This document shows positions 24,581 to 37,444 of a DNA stretch of 64,000 bases, piece after piece (position 1 is the stretch's first letter; each line of letters opens with the position of its first letter). The stretch spans positions 1 to 64,000 of the forward strand of contig QLIY01000128.1 in NCBI GenBank assembly GCA_003260075.1. The letters are read 5' to 3'. Below the pieces are notes generated by a model. The model was not told the DNA's origin. It ran no database searches and saw only the letters and a program-made list of their open reading frames with translations. Origin of the DNA: Phallusia mammillata (taxonomy: Eukaryota > Chordata > Ascidiacea > Phlebobranchia > Ascidiidae). The position numbers and the translations under genes were made by a program.

Positions 24581-24756
24581 CAGGGGTGCACAACCTGCGG
24601 CCGTACGGCCGCATGCGGCCGAGTAGACGATTTTGTGCGGCCGTGAACATGTTTATTAAAATATATCTGTATTTGTNACAAGCAGGTAATTGGCGGCCGT
24701 TGGTGAAATAAGAATCTGCGATGCGGCCGTCTTAGCAAAAAGGTTGTGCATCCCTG
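24581..24756. mobile_element. Short hAT-like MITE (CAGGGGTGCACAACC ends)
   Basis: Ends CAGGGGTGCACAACC and GGTTGTGCATCCCTG. Octamers CAATAAGG and CATTAAGG flank it (7/8). The interior is rich in GCGGCCG. It contains the ambiguous base n at 24677. Confidence 0.75.
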
Positions 24757-25345
24757 CATTAAGGCCATGTTCAAAGCGGCTAGCACATAACACTAACCGT
24801 AACCAACAAATTAGCATACAGACGCGTTCCCTTGATATTTGTGGCTGAATGCGTCGCATGTTATAAATACAAGTTGATATTGCCCTGCATTGACTGTGAC
24901 ATACATCCTTACAGCTTGTCGCGCCGCGGGGTTTGATTTGACAGCACTTGCTATGGTAACTAACCACTGTCTGCAGGGGCCTATTAATTTGAGTCAAAGG
25001 TGCGCCACAATGGCCACACAATAATGATCCTGTAAATAAAAAATGACACAGGGCGTACCACCCATCAAAGAAGCCCTGCCTTGAAAGCAAACGAAACATG
25101 AAAAAATAATAACGGGTGCAAAATGAAAGCATCAAGCCAATAAAAGATAATTATCTGTAGACATTGCACGCTGTTTCGACCTTTAAGGACTCGTGCAATA
25201 TAGAATGTCAAATAACGCGTAGTCCTTACGATTTAACATGTAAAAAGTTGCAAGATACTATTTTGAGCTTAATAGGTTTATATCTTTAGCCATTTGTTAG
25301 AGATTGGTTTAAGATATTTACCGCAAAACACCGCTATGACGTAAA

Positions 25346-25537
25346 TACTAAAGGTTCACACGTCAGACCTACGTCACGTTTGTGAGTTTAATGAGACTCT
25401 GGGCTTAAGGACAAAACTTTAATGTGTTTTGCCATTGCCCCCCCCCCTACTAAAGGTTCACACGTCAGACCTACGTCACGTTTGTGAGTTTAATGCGACT
25501 CTGGGTTTAAGGACGAAACTTGAACGTGTTTTGCCAT
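25346..25537. repeat. Duplicated block joined by 10 C
   Basis: 25346-25437 recurs from 25448 with a few substitutions. The filler is 25438-25447. Confidence 0.75.
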
Positions 25538-25616
25538 TAGAAACTAAACCCAAACCGTTTCCGAGTACGACTTTGCACCAGTGTTAACTAACAGTGAATC
25601 GAGGTCATCGCTTCGA

Positions 25617-25964
25617 AAAGGGAGAAATTCATTTTGTTGTTCACTGAGTTGAGGTTTTCACGCGTATAAACATTCGTTCTGGTCTAATTTTAAACTTAAT
25701 CCTCTGTGAGGACGGGCAAGCCATTGTTGTAAAGGTGCATTTTTGCCCCAAGGGAAACGTATTTGATTACCATTTGTATGCAAACCCCCCCCCCCAAAGG
25801 GAGAAATTCATTTTGTTGTTCACTGAGTTGAGGTTTTCACGCGAATAGACATTCGTTCTGGTCTAATTTTAAACTTAATCCTCTGTGAGGGCGGTAAGCC
25901 ATTGTTGTAAAGGTGCATTTTTGCCCCAAGGGAAACGTATTTAATTACCGTTTGTATGCAAATA
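25617..25964. repeat. Duplicated block joined by poly-C
   Basis: 25617-25784 recurs at 25796-25964 with scattered substitutions (for example GCGTATAAAC versus GCGAATAGAC). The filler has 11 C, one probably native. Confidence 0.75.
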
Positions 25965-26814
25965 AGCGGATTAGCAACACAGGTAGCGAAGTTGAACTGT
26001 GCTGAAGGCATCGTAGTAACAATGTCAATGCAAATTGGAACATAGTGAAGTTAAAATAAGCAGGTGAATTTGGATACAGACTAGAAATACAGAGATGTGT
26101 TTGGTTGGCTTAAAGCAAGGAGCCTTGAGTATTTAATTAAGCTTGGAAGTAATTTGTCGCCTAATGGCGTTTCTTGATCCTGTCTGTGGCATTTAAGTAA
26201 AATAATCTATTTGAAGGTGAATATTTGACAAATTATGCAAGAATAATCTGCAACACAAGAAAACCATTATAGAGTACTGCACATTAGTACAAAGGCAAGT
26301 TTTGGAAAAATAAGAAAGGTGAGGTTTTTGAATTGCTGTTTTGAAACTTGGTTAGGGTTTTAGAAAAGAGTTTTGGCTTAAATATACGCATTGCCGTTTA
26401 CCTCTTTTGCTACTTCGATGTAAAGCTTCCAAAAAATTTTTTAAAAAATTTAGTGTGACTAACGAGTTTAGTTAGCCCAAAGGAAGTCAATTGATAGCTT
26501 TTGTAAACGTACATAAACAGCACTTTTACGCGACGTGGTGGTAGACACTTTCTTGGAACCAGAGCGCCCAGTGTTTTGACCAGTGATGGTTTTCTATGAA
26601 TGACTAGAAGGAAATGACCTGTTGACCACAAATCTGCGTCCTGCCCTAACTAATTTGACAGGTGATTAGAATTTGACAGAACACTAATGTACATTAACCC
26701 CAACACAAAAAGACAAACTGCAGTATTATACAGTTGTTGTGAAGTGTATGTCGGTTTCCAAAACCAAAACAAGCAGCATACCCAAAGCCTTAGCCCAGTG
26801 GTTTTATTGACGAA

Positions 26815-27128
26815 TTCCTTACTTAACAGTTTAAAACATTTTCATTCCTCCCCAATGCTAGAGAGTACATGTCAAACCATACAAAAATCATTTAATATTG
26901 TTTTTTTTCAGGGTATTTTCCCAGAGCTAAAGTGTCTGTTTCAAACCACATGTATAAATTAAAGTCCCCCCCCCCTTCCTTACTTAACAGTTTAAAACAT
27001 TTTCATTCCTCCCCAATGCTAGATAGTACATGTCAAACCATACAAAAATCATTTAATATTGTTTTTTTTTCAGGGTATTTTCCCAGAGCCAAAGTGTCTG
27101 TTTACAAACCACATGTATAAATTAAAGC
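26815..27128. repeat. Duplicated block joined by 10 C
   Basis: 26815-26965 and 26976-27128 share CAGTTTAAAACATTTTCATT and all following sequence. The block lies inside a MITE-like element related to 31200-31461. Confidence 0.75.
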
Positions 27129-29364
27129 AAATTCCTCCCCTCAAAGGAAAGTTTTAAATTCCTTCCTTGGGAGGACCACTGTTTTAGCATCTCAGCAAGC
27201 CACCCACAAAGATTTGCGATTTTATAGTTTAGTGAAAAAGGTGGGGGTAAGTTACATTGTATACGTTATGTAATTTTTGGTATTTTGACAGGTTTGCCTG
27301 AGGCGGGCCTGTGTGTTGAGAACGTCATTCATCGTGTAAACTGAAACCGGGTGTTGAAATAACAGAGTTCAGAAAGTGCCTGTTGTTTTGTATCGTAACC
27401 GCACGCGCACATAAGCCGTGATGTATCGAGTAAAGCCGTGGACACACGCTTGTTAGTCGCTTGAGACTAGACCGCAGTTTTGCTACAAATAAGAAAGGAA
27501 ATATCGAAGTATTCATTAGTCTTGGCTTATGAGATGACAGGGTTTCGTTTTCTAGCAAGCTATTGTTTATGTTCGACGTTTCATCAACAAGGAAAAGGTT
27601 TTCTATTTATCAAAGGCTATGGTTTATCAGGTTTCAGTATATAGTACTGAGCTATTTATTGTATATTCTTATGATGCATTGCACATGGCTATTGTCCATG
27701 GGTAACGAAAGGGTATTACACCGGGATAATGAATAAAGTTATGTATTGTTTAAAATTTAATCGTACCTTACATGATATGACACTCGTGAATTTTTATTTT
27801 CAATTGTTTTGAAAGCCTGAACATTGTGCAAAATTTACAATGGTCTACTTGCCACTTGTTTTATGCTTCAGACAGTTTCTAGGGTTACAGACAGGCCAGA
27901 TCAACAAGGGTAGACAACTCCAGTTTTAACACTATGCTGTTAACTGTACAGCTAATTCTGCAATTGTGCTACCCAGTGTTATGTACTTTGTAACTATCTA
28001 ACATCGCGCAACTATTTCCGGCTTGGTGATTGTTTTAATGCCATTATATTGCAATAGCAAGCAAAGTCTTGGGCCCGGTGCCGCTTGTGATAATATATAA
28101 GATAGGACTTAAACACGCTACCACTACAATCGCCTTAAAACACACCACATTAACTGCTGTATTCTACAGTTCGGTCCATCATTGTTACAACACAATTAAA
28201 ATTGCCTACGGTAAGAAGAAGTGCATTGTTGGTTCACATGTCCCGTGTTACGCACATAGACGGAAAAACAAGCCAAATGCTTCCATTGCAAGTCAAGCGA
28301 TACAGTACAAGAGTGTTTTCGGTTTTGCGCGTGGTGTGACACTATGTGATGCTGGGCCGGGTGAAATGCCTAAGAAGCAGTCTAGTGCAGATTTTTCGAT
28401 TTCCAAAAAGGTTAGGCGTTGCATGACTACTATTACCAGCAGTTACATTTGCGTTTTGTGTCGTGGTGACTAAAAACCTTTCATTCGAGAAGTGTAACAG
28501 TCAGAATTTTGGGGGCTAAAATGCTGTAGGGACCCTACCGTCCTAAGCTAATGTTTGTATAAGACAATAGGTCAGAAGGTTGTCACAGGTCATCTACTAA
28601 AGTTTACAGCTGGACTATGAAGTAATAACATGCGTTCTGCACCAAAATAATCAGAAATACAAGATGTTCTATATTTTGATTTCCGCCAAAATGCTTTGTC
28701 ATAGCTGCAAGTCTTTAGTCATCGCGAAATTCCAAAAACAACACGGAACCAGTACTATCAGCTTAAGGAGAGCAGTATTATTGTTGTTGGCTGTAGTCAG
28801 TAATCGGAAACCCGGTGTAACTAGATAGCAGCAAAGTTTAGTGATATCGGAGAATCGATTCATCTGGCTATAAAGCAGTTTCTCAAGCTTCCAAACCACA
28901 GTAACTTGATGCAGAAGCATGCCAAAGAAAAAAATTTTTGCGGGCACTTAAGCCGACAGTGATTGCGTTTACTGGTTGTTGTTTTAGCTGGAGCTCATAA
29001 TTATGTTGCTTTCACGAAAGCATGTTTGTTGAAACAAGAATCTATTATATTCAGTTTAGGAATATTGTAAGCGGACTTTAAAAGCAGAATGATCAAAAAC
29101 TGAACCGGCAACGAACTTTGGACTAATAATATCAATAGCGTTTGCAATGAAATGTCTTTACTGTACAAGCCTTCATTCCTAATCCTTCAGGCAGTTGTAC
29201 CTTTTAAAGTTGTTCATTTTAGTTTTATGTTGTCAATGCTTTAAAGATGCTAATTTAACCATCCATGTTTAGTAAGAACTATATAAATTTATCTTAAAGC
29301 TTGTTTTTAGTTCAGTTTGTGTTGTCAACTGATTAAAACTTCGGAATATGTCTTTTGTTTGCAG

Positions 29365-32300
29365 ATAATGTGTGTAAATCTGTGTTCAATCGACCATGAC
29401 CACGCACCGAATTCCCGGTGTTTCAATCTTTCCGTTCTGCACGAGTGAACTTGGCTTTACCTCAACGAAGCTAGCTCGACAATGCGTTGGCTGCGATTTT
29501 GCCCACGAAGCCGGTTTAGTTACAAACAAATCCGGCAAAGCCCCAAACTTTTGCAACCCAAACGTCAACGTATTTCCGCTGCCTCTTGGGGAATGCAGTC
29601 TATGTAACAAGCCTCTAATCGACAGCTGTTTAGCTTTTCTTGTGGCAGTGTGCGTATCTACTGTAGTACTTAACGTTTGGTCTTTGGCTGTGTGGTTTAC
29701 TGTGAAGCCTAAACGACCGCAGGTTTACTTCAAACTGTCTCTTACCACTTCGGATTTGTTGTTCGGGCTGATTGTACTTCCAGAAGCGACTTACCATATG
29801 ATAACTACTATGTATGTGGGCCACGAAGAATACTACGACTTTAAAAATCTGCTGAAAGGCAATTATGCTGAGTTTAACCTGGGCTGGGCAAAATACTTTT
29901 CACCAAAGCACGTGAAATTCTCGATAGCAATGCTACATATCACGCAGGGTGCGAGTTTATGCAGCATACTTCTTCTAAGCATCGACCGACACTTGGCTAT
30001 CACGAAAAACATTCAATACCCGTCGATCATGACCAAAACCCGCTGCCTGATCACGATCCTGCTCACATGGCTCGGACTTGTGATTTTCACGATCATTATT
30101 TCTTTCACGGCGGTCGACAACTGGTTGTTCACAGCCAGTCCTTCGGTATTTTTTCTGCCGCTTTCCGAGCCCCCAGACTCGGTGGACACGCAAACATACG
30201 CCGATCCCACTTTATACTATGTTATCCCACTCGGGGTCGTGTTCATTGCCGTTTGTGTTGTAACCATGGCAACATGTTGTGCCCTCCGAAAACCGGTCGT
30301 ACGAAGAAGCCGTCGCGGCCGAAAATCGACCATCTTTTCTTCAGAGTGTGAAAGCGATAGAACGATTACTACGTCACCGATCGCTATGGCTACCTTCGAA
30401 TTTGTGACGTCGAACGCGTCGCAGCAGGAATTCAATTCGGATGATTCTCAAACAAAAGGTTTTTGAGCAATAAGAAAACAACATTACATAACCATTTAGA
30501 ACGGTTCAATGCAAAAACACTAATTTTGCTCCAAGTTTAGCACATTTTTTTGCAATAAATTTGTAGATTTGGGTAAAGAGATACTATATTTTTTATGAAA
30601 TCGCATTTGCAATAAAATGCACAAGATTTGTAATCAATTATGCGATGATTTGTAATTTTGTACGCAGCCAAATTTGGTCTGTTTTTTTGCACTTTGGCAC
30701 TGTTATAATGAGTAACCGCGGTTCTGAATCATAGCGGTCAATTTTCTAAATATATCCATCCTTTGCCACGAAATGCAGAAGTTTTCAGATATTTCTTGGC
30801 AGTGTACTTTTGCAATGTAACTTCACAAAACGTAATCTGATTTCTCTCATAGAACCGGATCCGGATCCAGCCGGAGCGGATTCGAAACTCGCTGTGCCTG
30901 CTGCAAAGATTGTGAGGTGGAGTGTAGATAGCACTAATAAATCGCGAGGGAAAAGAAGAAACGTATGGAAACGAATAAGCGAAGTTTTCAGCGCCGACGA
31001 GACTCAAACCTGCGATACGGTAAGAACCAAAAAGATATTTTATCATAAGTTACAAAACTCGCAGGATAAAAAACAGGAAGTGTGGGCAAAGGAGGCAAAT
31101 CTCAGGCCCCAAACATTGGTTTGTTTTTGGTCAATATAACGTTTGTCCTCTTTGCATAGTTCAACTTTGTGTTGAATGGCTGTTATGTATATTTTAGACC
31201 AGTGGTTCCAAACCTTTATCGACAAATTCCTTACTTAACAATTCAAAACATTTTTATTCCTTCCCAATAGAGTACATAGAAGATGCTAAACCATACAAAG
31301 ATCATTTAAAATTCGGTCTTTAATGAACTTCCCAGGTGATAGGTTATTCCCAGAGCTAAAGTGTCTATTTAAAAACTCATGTACATATTAAAGTAAATTT
31401 CTCCACTCAAGTTTCAAAAATTCCCCCTTGGGAGGAATTTCTCCCCTGTTGGGAACCACTGTATTAGACAAACAAATTCTTCTAGAATCTAGATATTTTA
31501 TCCCACCACCTAACGTTGTTACGAAAACACCATTGTATTTGCTAGTGAGTTATCTAAAAAAAACTCAAAAAGTCTCAAAAAGGGCGCCAAAAGGCTGGTA
31601 ACTGTATGATTACCGGAAGCTCGTCGACAGTGTCATTAACACAGGAAGTGACTAACAACAACAACGCACTATACCAAAACTAAAAGACCCGAAGTCAAGT
31701 GATATCAATCACTACAGGGTATTTTCACATGATTTGAGGCATACCAGACAGACAGCCGTTACAATGAATGACAAATTTTGCATACACTATTATATGTAGT
31801 ATGCTTCATAGGCAAAACTCTGCTGATGTCCAATTTTGTTTTAATGCATCATTTTGTACCAATAGGAACATCGCAAGGCAAATCGTACCCTGATGCTGTA
31901 TCTGTTTGTCTATGCAATATGCGTGCTACCATTTGCTGGTCTCATGTTCTTTGGGCTGTTCGACGACGACTTGGCGGACATAACATGTAAATATTACATT
32001 TTTAATCAAGGCTGCTACTGCATATCATACGACGTGTCCAAATAATAAATACTTTAACATTTAGTCGACCTATTTCCAAATATGTCAAATGCTTTTGCAC
32101 ATGTTTAATTTTAGTGTTTAGTAAGAGAAAGATCTGTACCCAAACCCCCGGTAAAAACAACTTAATTCTAAAGGAAGGGAAGTGCTATGACTGGCGTACG
32201 TTTTGACGTCATAAGGCAGCGTCACCGTGGCGTTTGTGACATCATGTCTTGAGGACACTGACAAATTGCTTTGGCAAACATTTAAATAGCATTTTATGAA

Positions 32301-32853
32301 ATGAGCCACAAGCTTATAGTGCAATTTTTTGGTATATCTGAACCCCAGACGTGTAGAGAATTTTGTCATAACATTGTTTGGCATGGGATTGACTCTCTAC
32401 CAACTTTTTGCAACAAATAAGGTCATCTCATTTGTTATCTGATTGTAGAGAAGTTTTGAACGTTTTAACCTTTTGGTTTGACGAGCGGTTTATAAATAAT
32501 TCTCTAAGCTTCCAAAGTTTAAAAATGTGGTTTAAATAAACAAAGATTTGGTAAAAAGATGAGATAATAACGCGTGGAGGTCATAATAGAAAAAACAATA
32601 TTGTTTAAAACTGTTTAAAAAGTTGTGTTTGTTGTTTTGGTCAAATTTAATTTAAAACTGTATATTTTGTGCAGCCAGCGACGGACATTTAATTCGGGAT
32701 CATCGTTCCATCGGAAAAATGATCACAGTCGGCATCTTTCTGACGTCATCAATATGGAATTGCGTCATCTATAACGTCCGAAACCGGGATTTTCGTTTTG
32801 CGACCAGAGCGCTGCTGAAAAAGTTTAAATCTTCGCTACCAAGATCCATGTAA
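29365..32853 (+). CDS. Orphan class A (rhodopsin-like) GPCR
   Basis: Seven-helix plasma-membrane receptor. A splice acceptor at 29363-29364 opens the 5' UTR. Coding exons are 29396-30458, 30853-31019, 31866-31986 and 32675-32853, in phase, for 509 residues. The N-terminus (about 74 residues) is Cys-containing. TM1-TM5 lie at about 75-101, 110-137, 172-201, 216-240 and 272-297, all in exon 1. Family marks are N93 (TM1), D120 (TM2), DRH at 197-199 in place of DRY, W225 (TM4) and P278 (TM5). Intracellular loop 3 is long (about 119 residues, basic and Ser/Thr-rich) and spans exons 1-3. TM6 has CVLP in place of CWxP. TM7 has NCVIY in place of NPxxY. The usual Cys at the start of TM3 is missing. 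The first donor (GTTTTTG after 30458) is weak, but phase and the next exon support it. The ligand cannot be assigned. Confidence 0.85.
31200..31461. mobile_element. hAT-like MITE in GPCR intron
   Basis: Ends CAGTGGTTCCAAACC and GGGAACCACTG. Flanking octamers are TTTTAGAC and TATTAGAC (7/8). It is in the intron between coding exons 2 and 3. Internal sequence is related to 26815-27128 and 62033-62310. Confidence 0.7.
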
Positions 32854-34659
32854 TGTTGGTTGCACAGAAAAGCGTTGTAAGGCGGGCCGGGCTTTTAGGG
32901 CGGAGTTTTGACTAAAATGGGCCTGTAACTAGCTTAATTTTCCGCCATAGTAACTCATTTTTTGCCATACACGAGCTTTAAAGTAGTTTTTTTGAAGCTA
33001 TTTTTAACTACAGTTAACATCGATTAAACCGGATTCGGTTAATTCGGACAAAACTTGAGGTACAAATCATTTGTAATGTGGTAGAGCTTTGACTAATTGA
33101 CATCGGTTAATTCAGGTCTTCGCCTACTCCGGATATGTATTTAAACCAAACGGGTCCGGACTACTCGAGATTTACTTATCTATGCCAAATGTTCCGAAAT
33201 GATATTTATTTACGAGAGAAACTATTTCAGCCGCTTAATAAATCAAGAGGGGTTTAACGTTGGAAATTGCTACTTTGTTGCCACCAAAGCCCGAATATAA
33301 CCCAATATGCACTTTCCTGGGCCATATCACCGCCATTGTGCTATACAATGTGGTAAATTGCATCTTCTCATGAAATTGTAGCTTTCCGCGCAATAAGCAT
33401 CGAAAACCATAAAACAAAAATCAACAGAGTATAAGAGGTTTGAATTAAACCATGTAATCTGAAATTGATGAATCATTTGCGGTATTTCATATTCCAACGC
33501 CAAGATCCCATAATCCCATTTTTGGTTTGTTAACCTATTCAATTTTCATTCATGCTGCTATAGCATGTCAATTAGGTCGGTTTAAGCTACATCCTGTCCC
33601 ATGTGTCTTGGCATTTTGAAGGAAAAAATACATTGTCTTAGTGGTAATATCATATTTTGCGTGGTAGTGTATTTGCGTAGTGGTAAAGCATTTTTTTGCG
33701 CACTGATTAAGATTTTCGCTTCACAAGGTTGACGTTTGGTTAATTTATATACGGTGTATTTTCGTTTGAAATGTTTATTGTATATGTAGTAAAACGTTAA
33801 AATGTTGTGAGTGACATTCCGTTTTAAACTTAACTGTATATACAAGAAATAACTTACCCTATGCACACTGTAGCTTACTTACAACGCACCCAAACAACTG
33901 TAAATTTCACTTTCGTTTCTTTCTATTTTTTCAAATAAACCATTTTTCACAAAACTTTTGTGAATCAAGAAGTTATTTTTATTTATGTCTTGTTCAAATT
34001 TTACATTATTTTTCTGTTTTTGAAATCCACTGATTCTTAACACCACAGCAATATAGCTTTTTTATGCAAACATATTTTGAAACCTTCAAAATGTTTTCGA
34101 AGGCAAGCATTTTTCCCATGAACATCCAACATATTGCGCTATGTAAATTGTATGGCGTTTTTATTTTTAACATTTTCGCACATTTCTTCAAGCTGTGTCA
34201 TTTTGTTCATGCAGTATCGTCTTATTTTGGCACCAAGTGCATTGAAAACCATAAGTTCAGTTCAAACCCTTTTTCTTCTGTTCATTTGACAAACGACGGT
34301 GTATTTTTTGCCTTGTTAATAATAAATAAAGAAACTATGGAAATTGGCGCAATAATTCTCAGATTGCAGATAAGGTTGAATTCATAAAAATTGCAAAGCT
34401 TGTTTTAGTGCCAAACGATTTTACCCTTCGCAGAGCCTCATTAAATATTTAGAGTAAAGATATCGGCCAAAGCAGTTTTCGATTATGTTGTCATATTTCC
34501 GAGTTTGAAGTTCATGGAAAACGTTGGACGATTAAGAAAGTATTCCAACTATGGAGCAAAGCGATGTCAAGTGGTTGCGAACAAAACCTCTGAAAGCTTT
34601 TAAGGATTTTTATTGGACAAACCAGGCAACTTTGATAAAATCTATGCAAGATTTGTTTC

Positions 34660-34985
34660 CATGCCCTTTACTTTTTAGAGGAATTCTTTTCTTGCCAAAA
34701 ACATCCTTACACAGCTGGCTACGTATATTAAAAACTTTTTTATGATGAATATAATCAAAGCGGTAAACGATTTTTAATTCTGCTTTTTATTTTTATTTTC
34801 ATATGAGCCAATAATAAGACTTCGATTTGTTGTCCCCCCCCCCATGCCCTTTACTTTTTAGAGGAATTCTTTTCTTGCCAAAAACATCCTTTGACACAGC
34901 TGGCTACGTATATTAAAACTTTTTTATGATGAATATAATAATCAAAGCGGTAAACGGTTTTCCATTTTTTTCATATGCCCCAATA
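34660..34985. repeat. Duplicated block joined by 10 C
   Basis: 34660-34833 recurs from 34844 (CATGCCCTTTACTTTTTAGA). The copies differ in substitutions and short indels. The filler is 34834-34843. Confidence 0.75.
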
Positions 34986-35086
34986 ATAACCGTTTCGCCT
35001 AACTGGCATCTTCATTTCTTTTCAAACCACAGAATAAAACATAAATAAATGATTAATAAGATTTCGATTTGCTGTGTTTTACCTAC

Positions 35087-35615
35087 TTTTATTAATGTTT
35101 TGTCCTGTGGTTTTATAGGAAATGAAGATGTCAGTTAGGCCAGGGGTCGGCAACCTTTTTTGTACCGCGGACCGTTTATGAAACTAAAATTTTATCGCGG
35201 ATCAGGCATTAAAAGATTACGAAAATTTAACAATGTAAACGCCTAAGTTAGTTTATCATCCCCAGGATGCATGGGCAGAACGTTTTGTAGCATTTAACCT
35301 GAAAATGTATACGGCCCGGTAACGAACTCATCGCGGACCGGCGGTTGTCGACCACTGAGTTAGGCGAAATATATCGACTGATTTCGTTACTCCTGAAAAT
35401 ATTTTCCGTTCTTCCTCACTAAAACATATACGCGGTGGTCGTCGATGACCATGCCCCCCCCCCACTTTTATTAATGTTTTGTCCTGTAGTTTTATAGGAA
35501 ATGAAGATGCCAGTTAGGCGAAATATTAAGGTATTCATCGACTGATTTCGTTACTTGAGAAAATATTTCCGTCCCTCCTCATTAGAACACATACGCGGTG
35601 GCCGTCGATGACCAT
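35087..35615. repeat. Duplicated block with and without a hAT insertion
   Basis: 35087-35453 and 35464-35615 are two versions of the same sequence separated by ten C. The left version carries the MITE at 35141-35357; the right one has the uninterrupted target CAGTTAGGCGAAAT. Confidence 0.85.
35141..35357. mobile_element. Non-autonomous hAT MITE with perfect 8-bp target duplication
   Basis: A 217-bp element with ends CAGGGGTCGGCAACC and GGTTGTCGACCACTG (13 of 15 matching as inverted repeats). It is flanked on both sides by AGTTAGGC (35133-35140 and 35358-35365). The same locus without the element and with a single AGTTAGGC is present at 35512-35519. It has no coding capacity and must be mobilised in trans. 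Confidence 0.92.
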
Positions 35616-35655
35616 CCTACGTATTGTAGGGTCTAATATGCTCAGTTCAATCACT

Positions 35656-37103
35656 CCTAGCCAGAGTTGGAAGTCGGGCCGCGCTTTTCGGGCTTTGGTT
35701 TGTTCAAAAAACAGGCTTGATTCGGGCCTGACTTTACACTTTGTAAGTAGCCAAATTGCTGGGCGTGACCTAATGTCAAACAGCCCTAAACCGCCTTGAC
35801 CATTTGTTTATTGTGTTTGTTGTCTTGGTCTTTGATGTATAGGGCGGTCAATCAAACTTTCGGGCCTAAACGGGCTTCTCAAAAACGATTCGGGTTCGGG
35901 CTCCAATTTCAGGTCCGTTTACAACCCTGCTCCTAGCTCGATATATTTGGTACGAATTGGACTTTGTGCTAATGATTATACTGGTTTACATGTGTTTGAG
36001 AAGATAGACATCTTCGTTAGCAAGACCTGTCATATAAACGGTGCAAATGCTTATGCACACAGATTCCAAGGTTTGATTTTTTGAGAATCCGACAGTTTTG
36101 TAGCTCCACAGCGCCATCAATCGTCTAACAAATATGTAAATAATGTCTACAAGGGCATTCAAAGGGCACGAAAACGAATTGAAACGTTATGGAGCGCAAA
36201 ATAGTGGATGACACAATTGGTGCATCATGACTAATAGCGCTACAGTTGCACTGTTTTTGTGACGAGTAACGAGAATTAGTTTTACGCTCTGTAAGTAAAA
36301 CTCGTCCCCCCCCCCCCTAGCCAGAGTTGGAAGTCGGGCCGCGCTTTTCGGGCTTTGGTTTGTCCAAAAAACAGGCTTGATTCGGGCCTGACTTTACACT
36401 TTGTGTAGGAATTTTCTGAAAAAAATTGACTAGCTAAGTAGCCCCCCCCCCCCCCTAGCCAGAGTTGGAAGTCGGGCCGCGCTTTTCGGGCTTTGGTTTG
36501 TTCAAAAAACAGGCTTGATTCGGGCCTGACTTTACACTTTGTAAGTAGCCAAATTGCTGGGCGTGACCTAATGTCAAACAGCCCTAAACCGCCTTGACCA
36601 TTTGTTTATTGTGTTTGTTGTCTTGGTCTTTGATGTATAGGCCGGTCAATAAACTTTCGGGCCTAAACGGGCTTCTCAAAAACGATTCGGGTTCGGGCTC
36701 CAATTTCAGGTCCGTTTACAACCCTGCTCCTAGCTCGATATATTTGGTACGAATTGGACTTTGTGCTAATGATTATACTGGTTTACATGTGTTTGAGAAG
36801 ATAGACATCTTCGTTAGCAAGACCTGTCATATAAACGGTGCAAATGCTTATGCACACAGATTCCAAGGTTTGATTTTTTGAGAATCCGACAGTTTTGTAG
36901 CTCCACAGCGCCATCAATCGTCTAACAAATATGTAAATAATGTCTACAAGGGCATTCAAAGGGCACGAAAACGAATTGAAACGTTATGGAGCGCAAAATA
37001 GTGGATGACACAATTGGTGCATCATGACTAATAGCTCTACAGCTGCACTGTTTTTGTGACGACTAACGAGAATTAGTTTTACGCTCTGTAAGTAAAACTC
37101 GAC
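35656..37103. repeat. Three-copy duplicated block split by two poly-C runs
   Basis: A sequence beginning CCTAGCCAGAGTTGGAAGTC occurs at 35656-36305 (650 bp), as a fragment just after 36306-36317, and again from 36454 to about 37103. The fragment copy sits between runs of 12 and 14 C. Subtracting the native C at each edge leaves ten inserted C in both. The block itself starts with a GCCCGAA-type dispersed repeat. Confidence 0.8.
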
Positions 37104-37444
37104 TGGGGGTAAACGTTGGTGGGACCAAAGCCGTACAAGCAACACACCCGTGTTAGGGAGAGGCTGAATATTCGATAGGCCAATATAAATGAATAATAAA
37201 TAAACCACAAAAAAAACTTACCGTAAGGAAAAAAAAACACAAAAATATTGAACCCACAATTCAAATTACTGCGCTGAAATCGCTACGATGTAATTATTGT
37301 CTTTTAATATACTTTGTTAGTTAGAGAGCCCGAAAAATCGTGTTGCCCGTATAGAAAAATCTACTTGCAAAAAAAATAAATATAACAAAGTGCATAAAAA
37401 GCCGAAAATAAACTTCAAATTGCAAAAAAATAAACAAATTATTT

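Larger units (their letters stand above)
21990..29364. other. Spacer between second RGS gene and GPCR
   Basis: No gene recognised in about 7.4 kb. It contains duplicated blocks, a MITE at 24581-24756 and a GCCCGAA repeat. The largest open frame (28069-28473, 134 codons) has no family resemblance and no splice partners. Confidence 0.4.
32854..37444. other. Spacer between GPCR and transporter genes
   Basis: No gene recognised. Dominated from 34.6 kb by duplicated blocks, a hAT MITE and GCCCGAA repeats. ORFs at 34006-34387 on both strands have no supporting features. Confidence 0.4.

Noticed and set aside
28069..28473. 134-codon ORF as a gene
   Set aside because: Low-complexity composition, no recognisable domain, no splice or promoter context.
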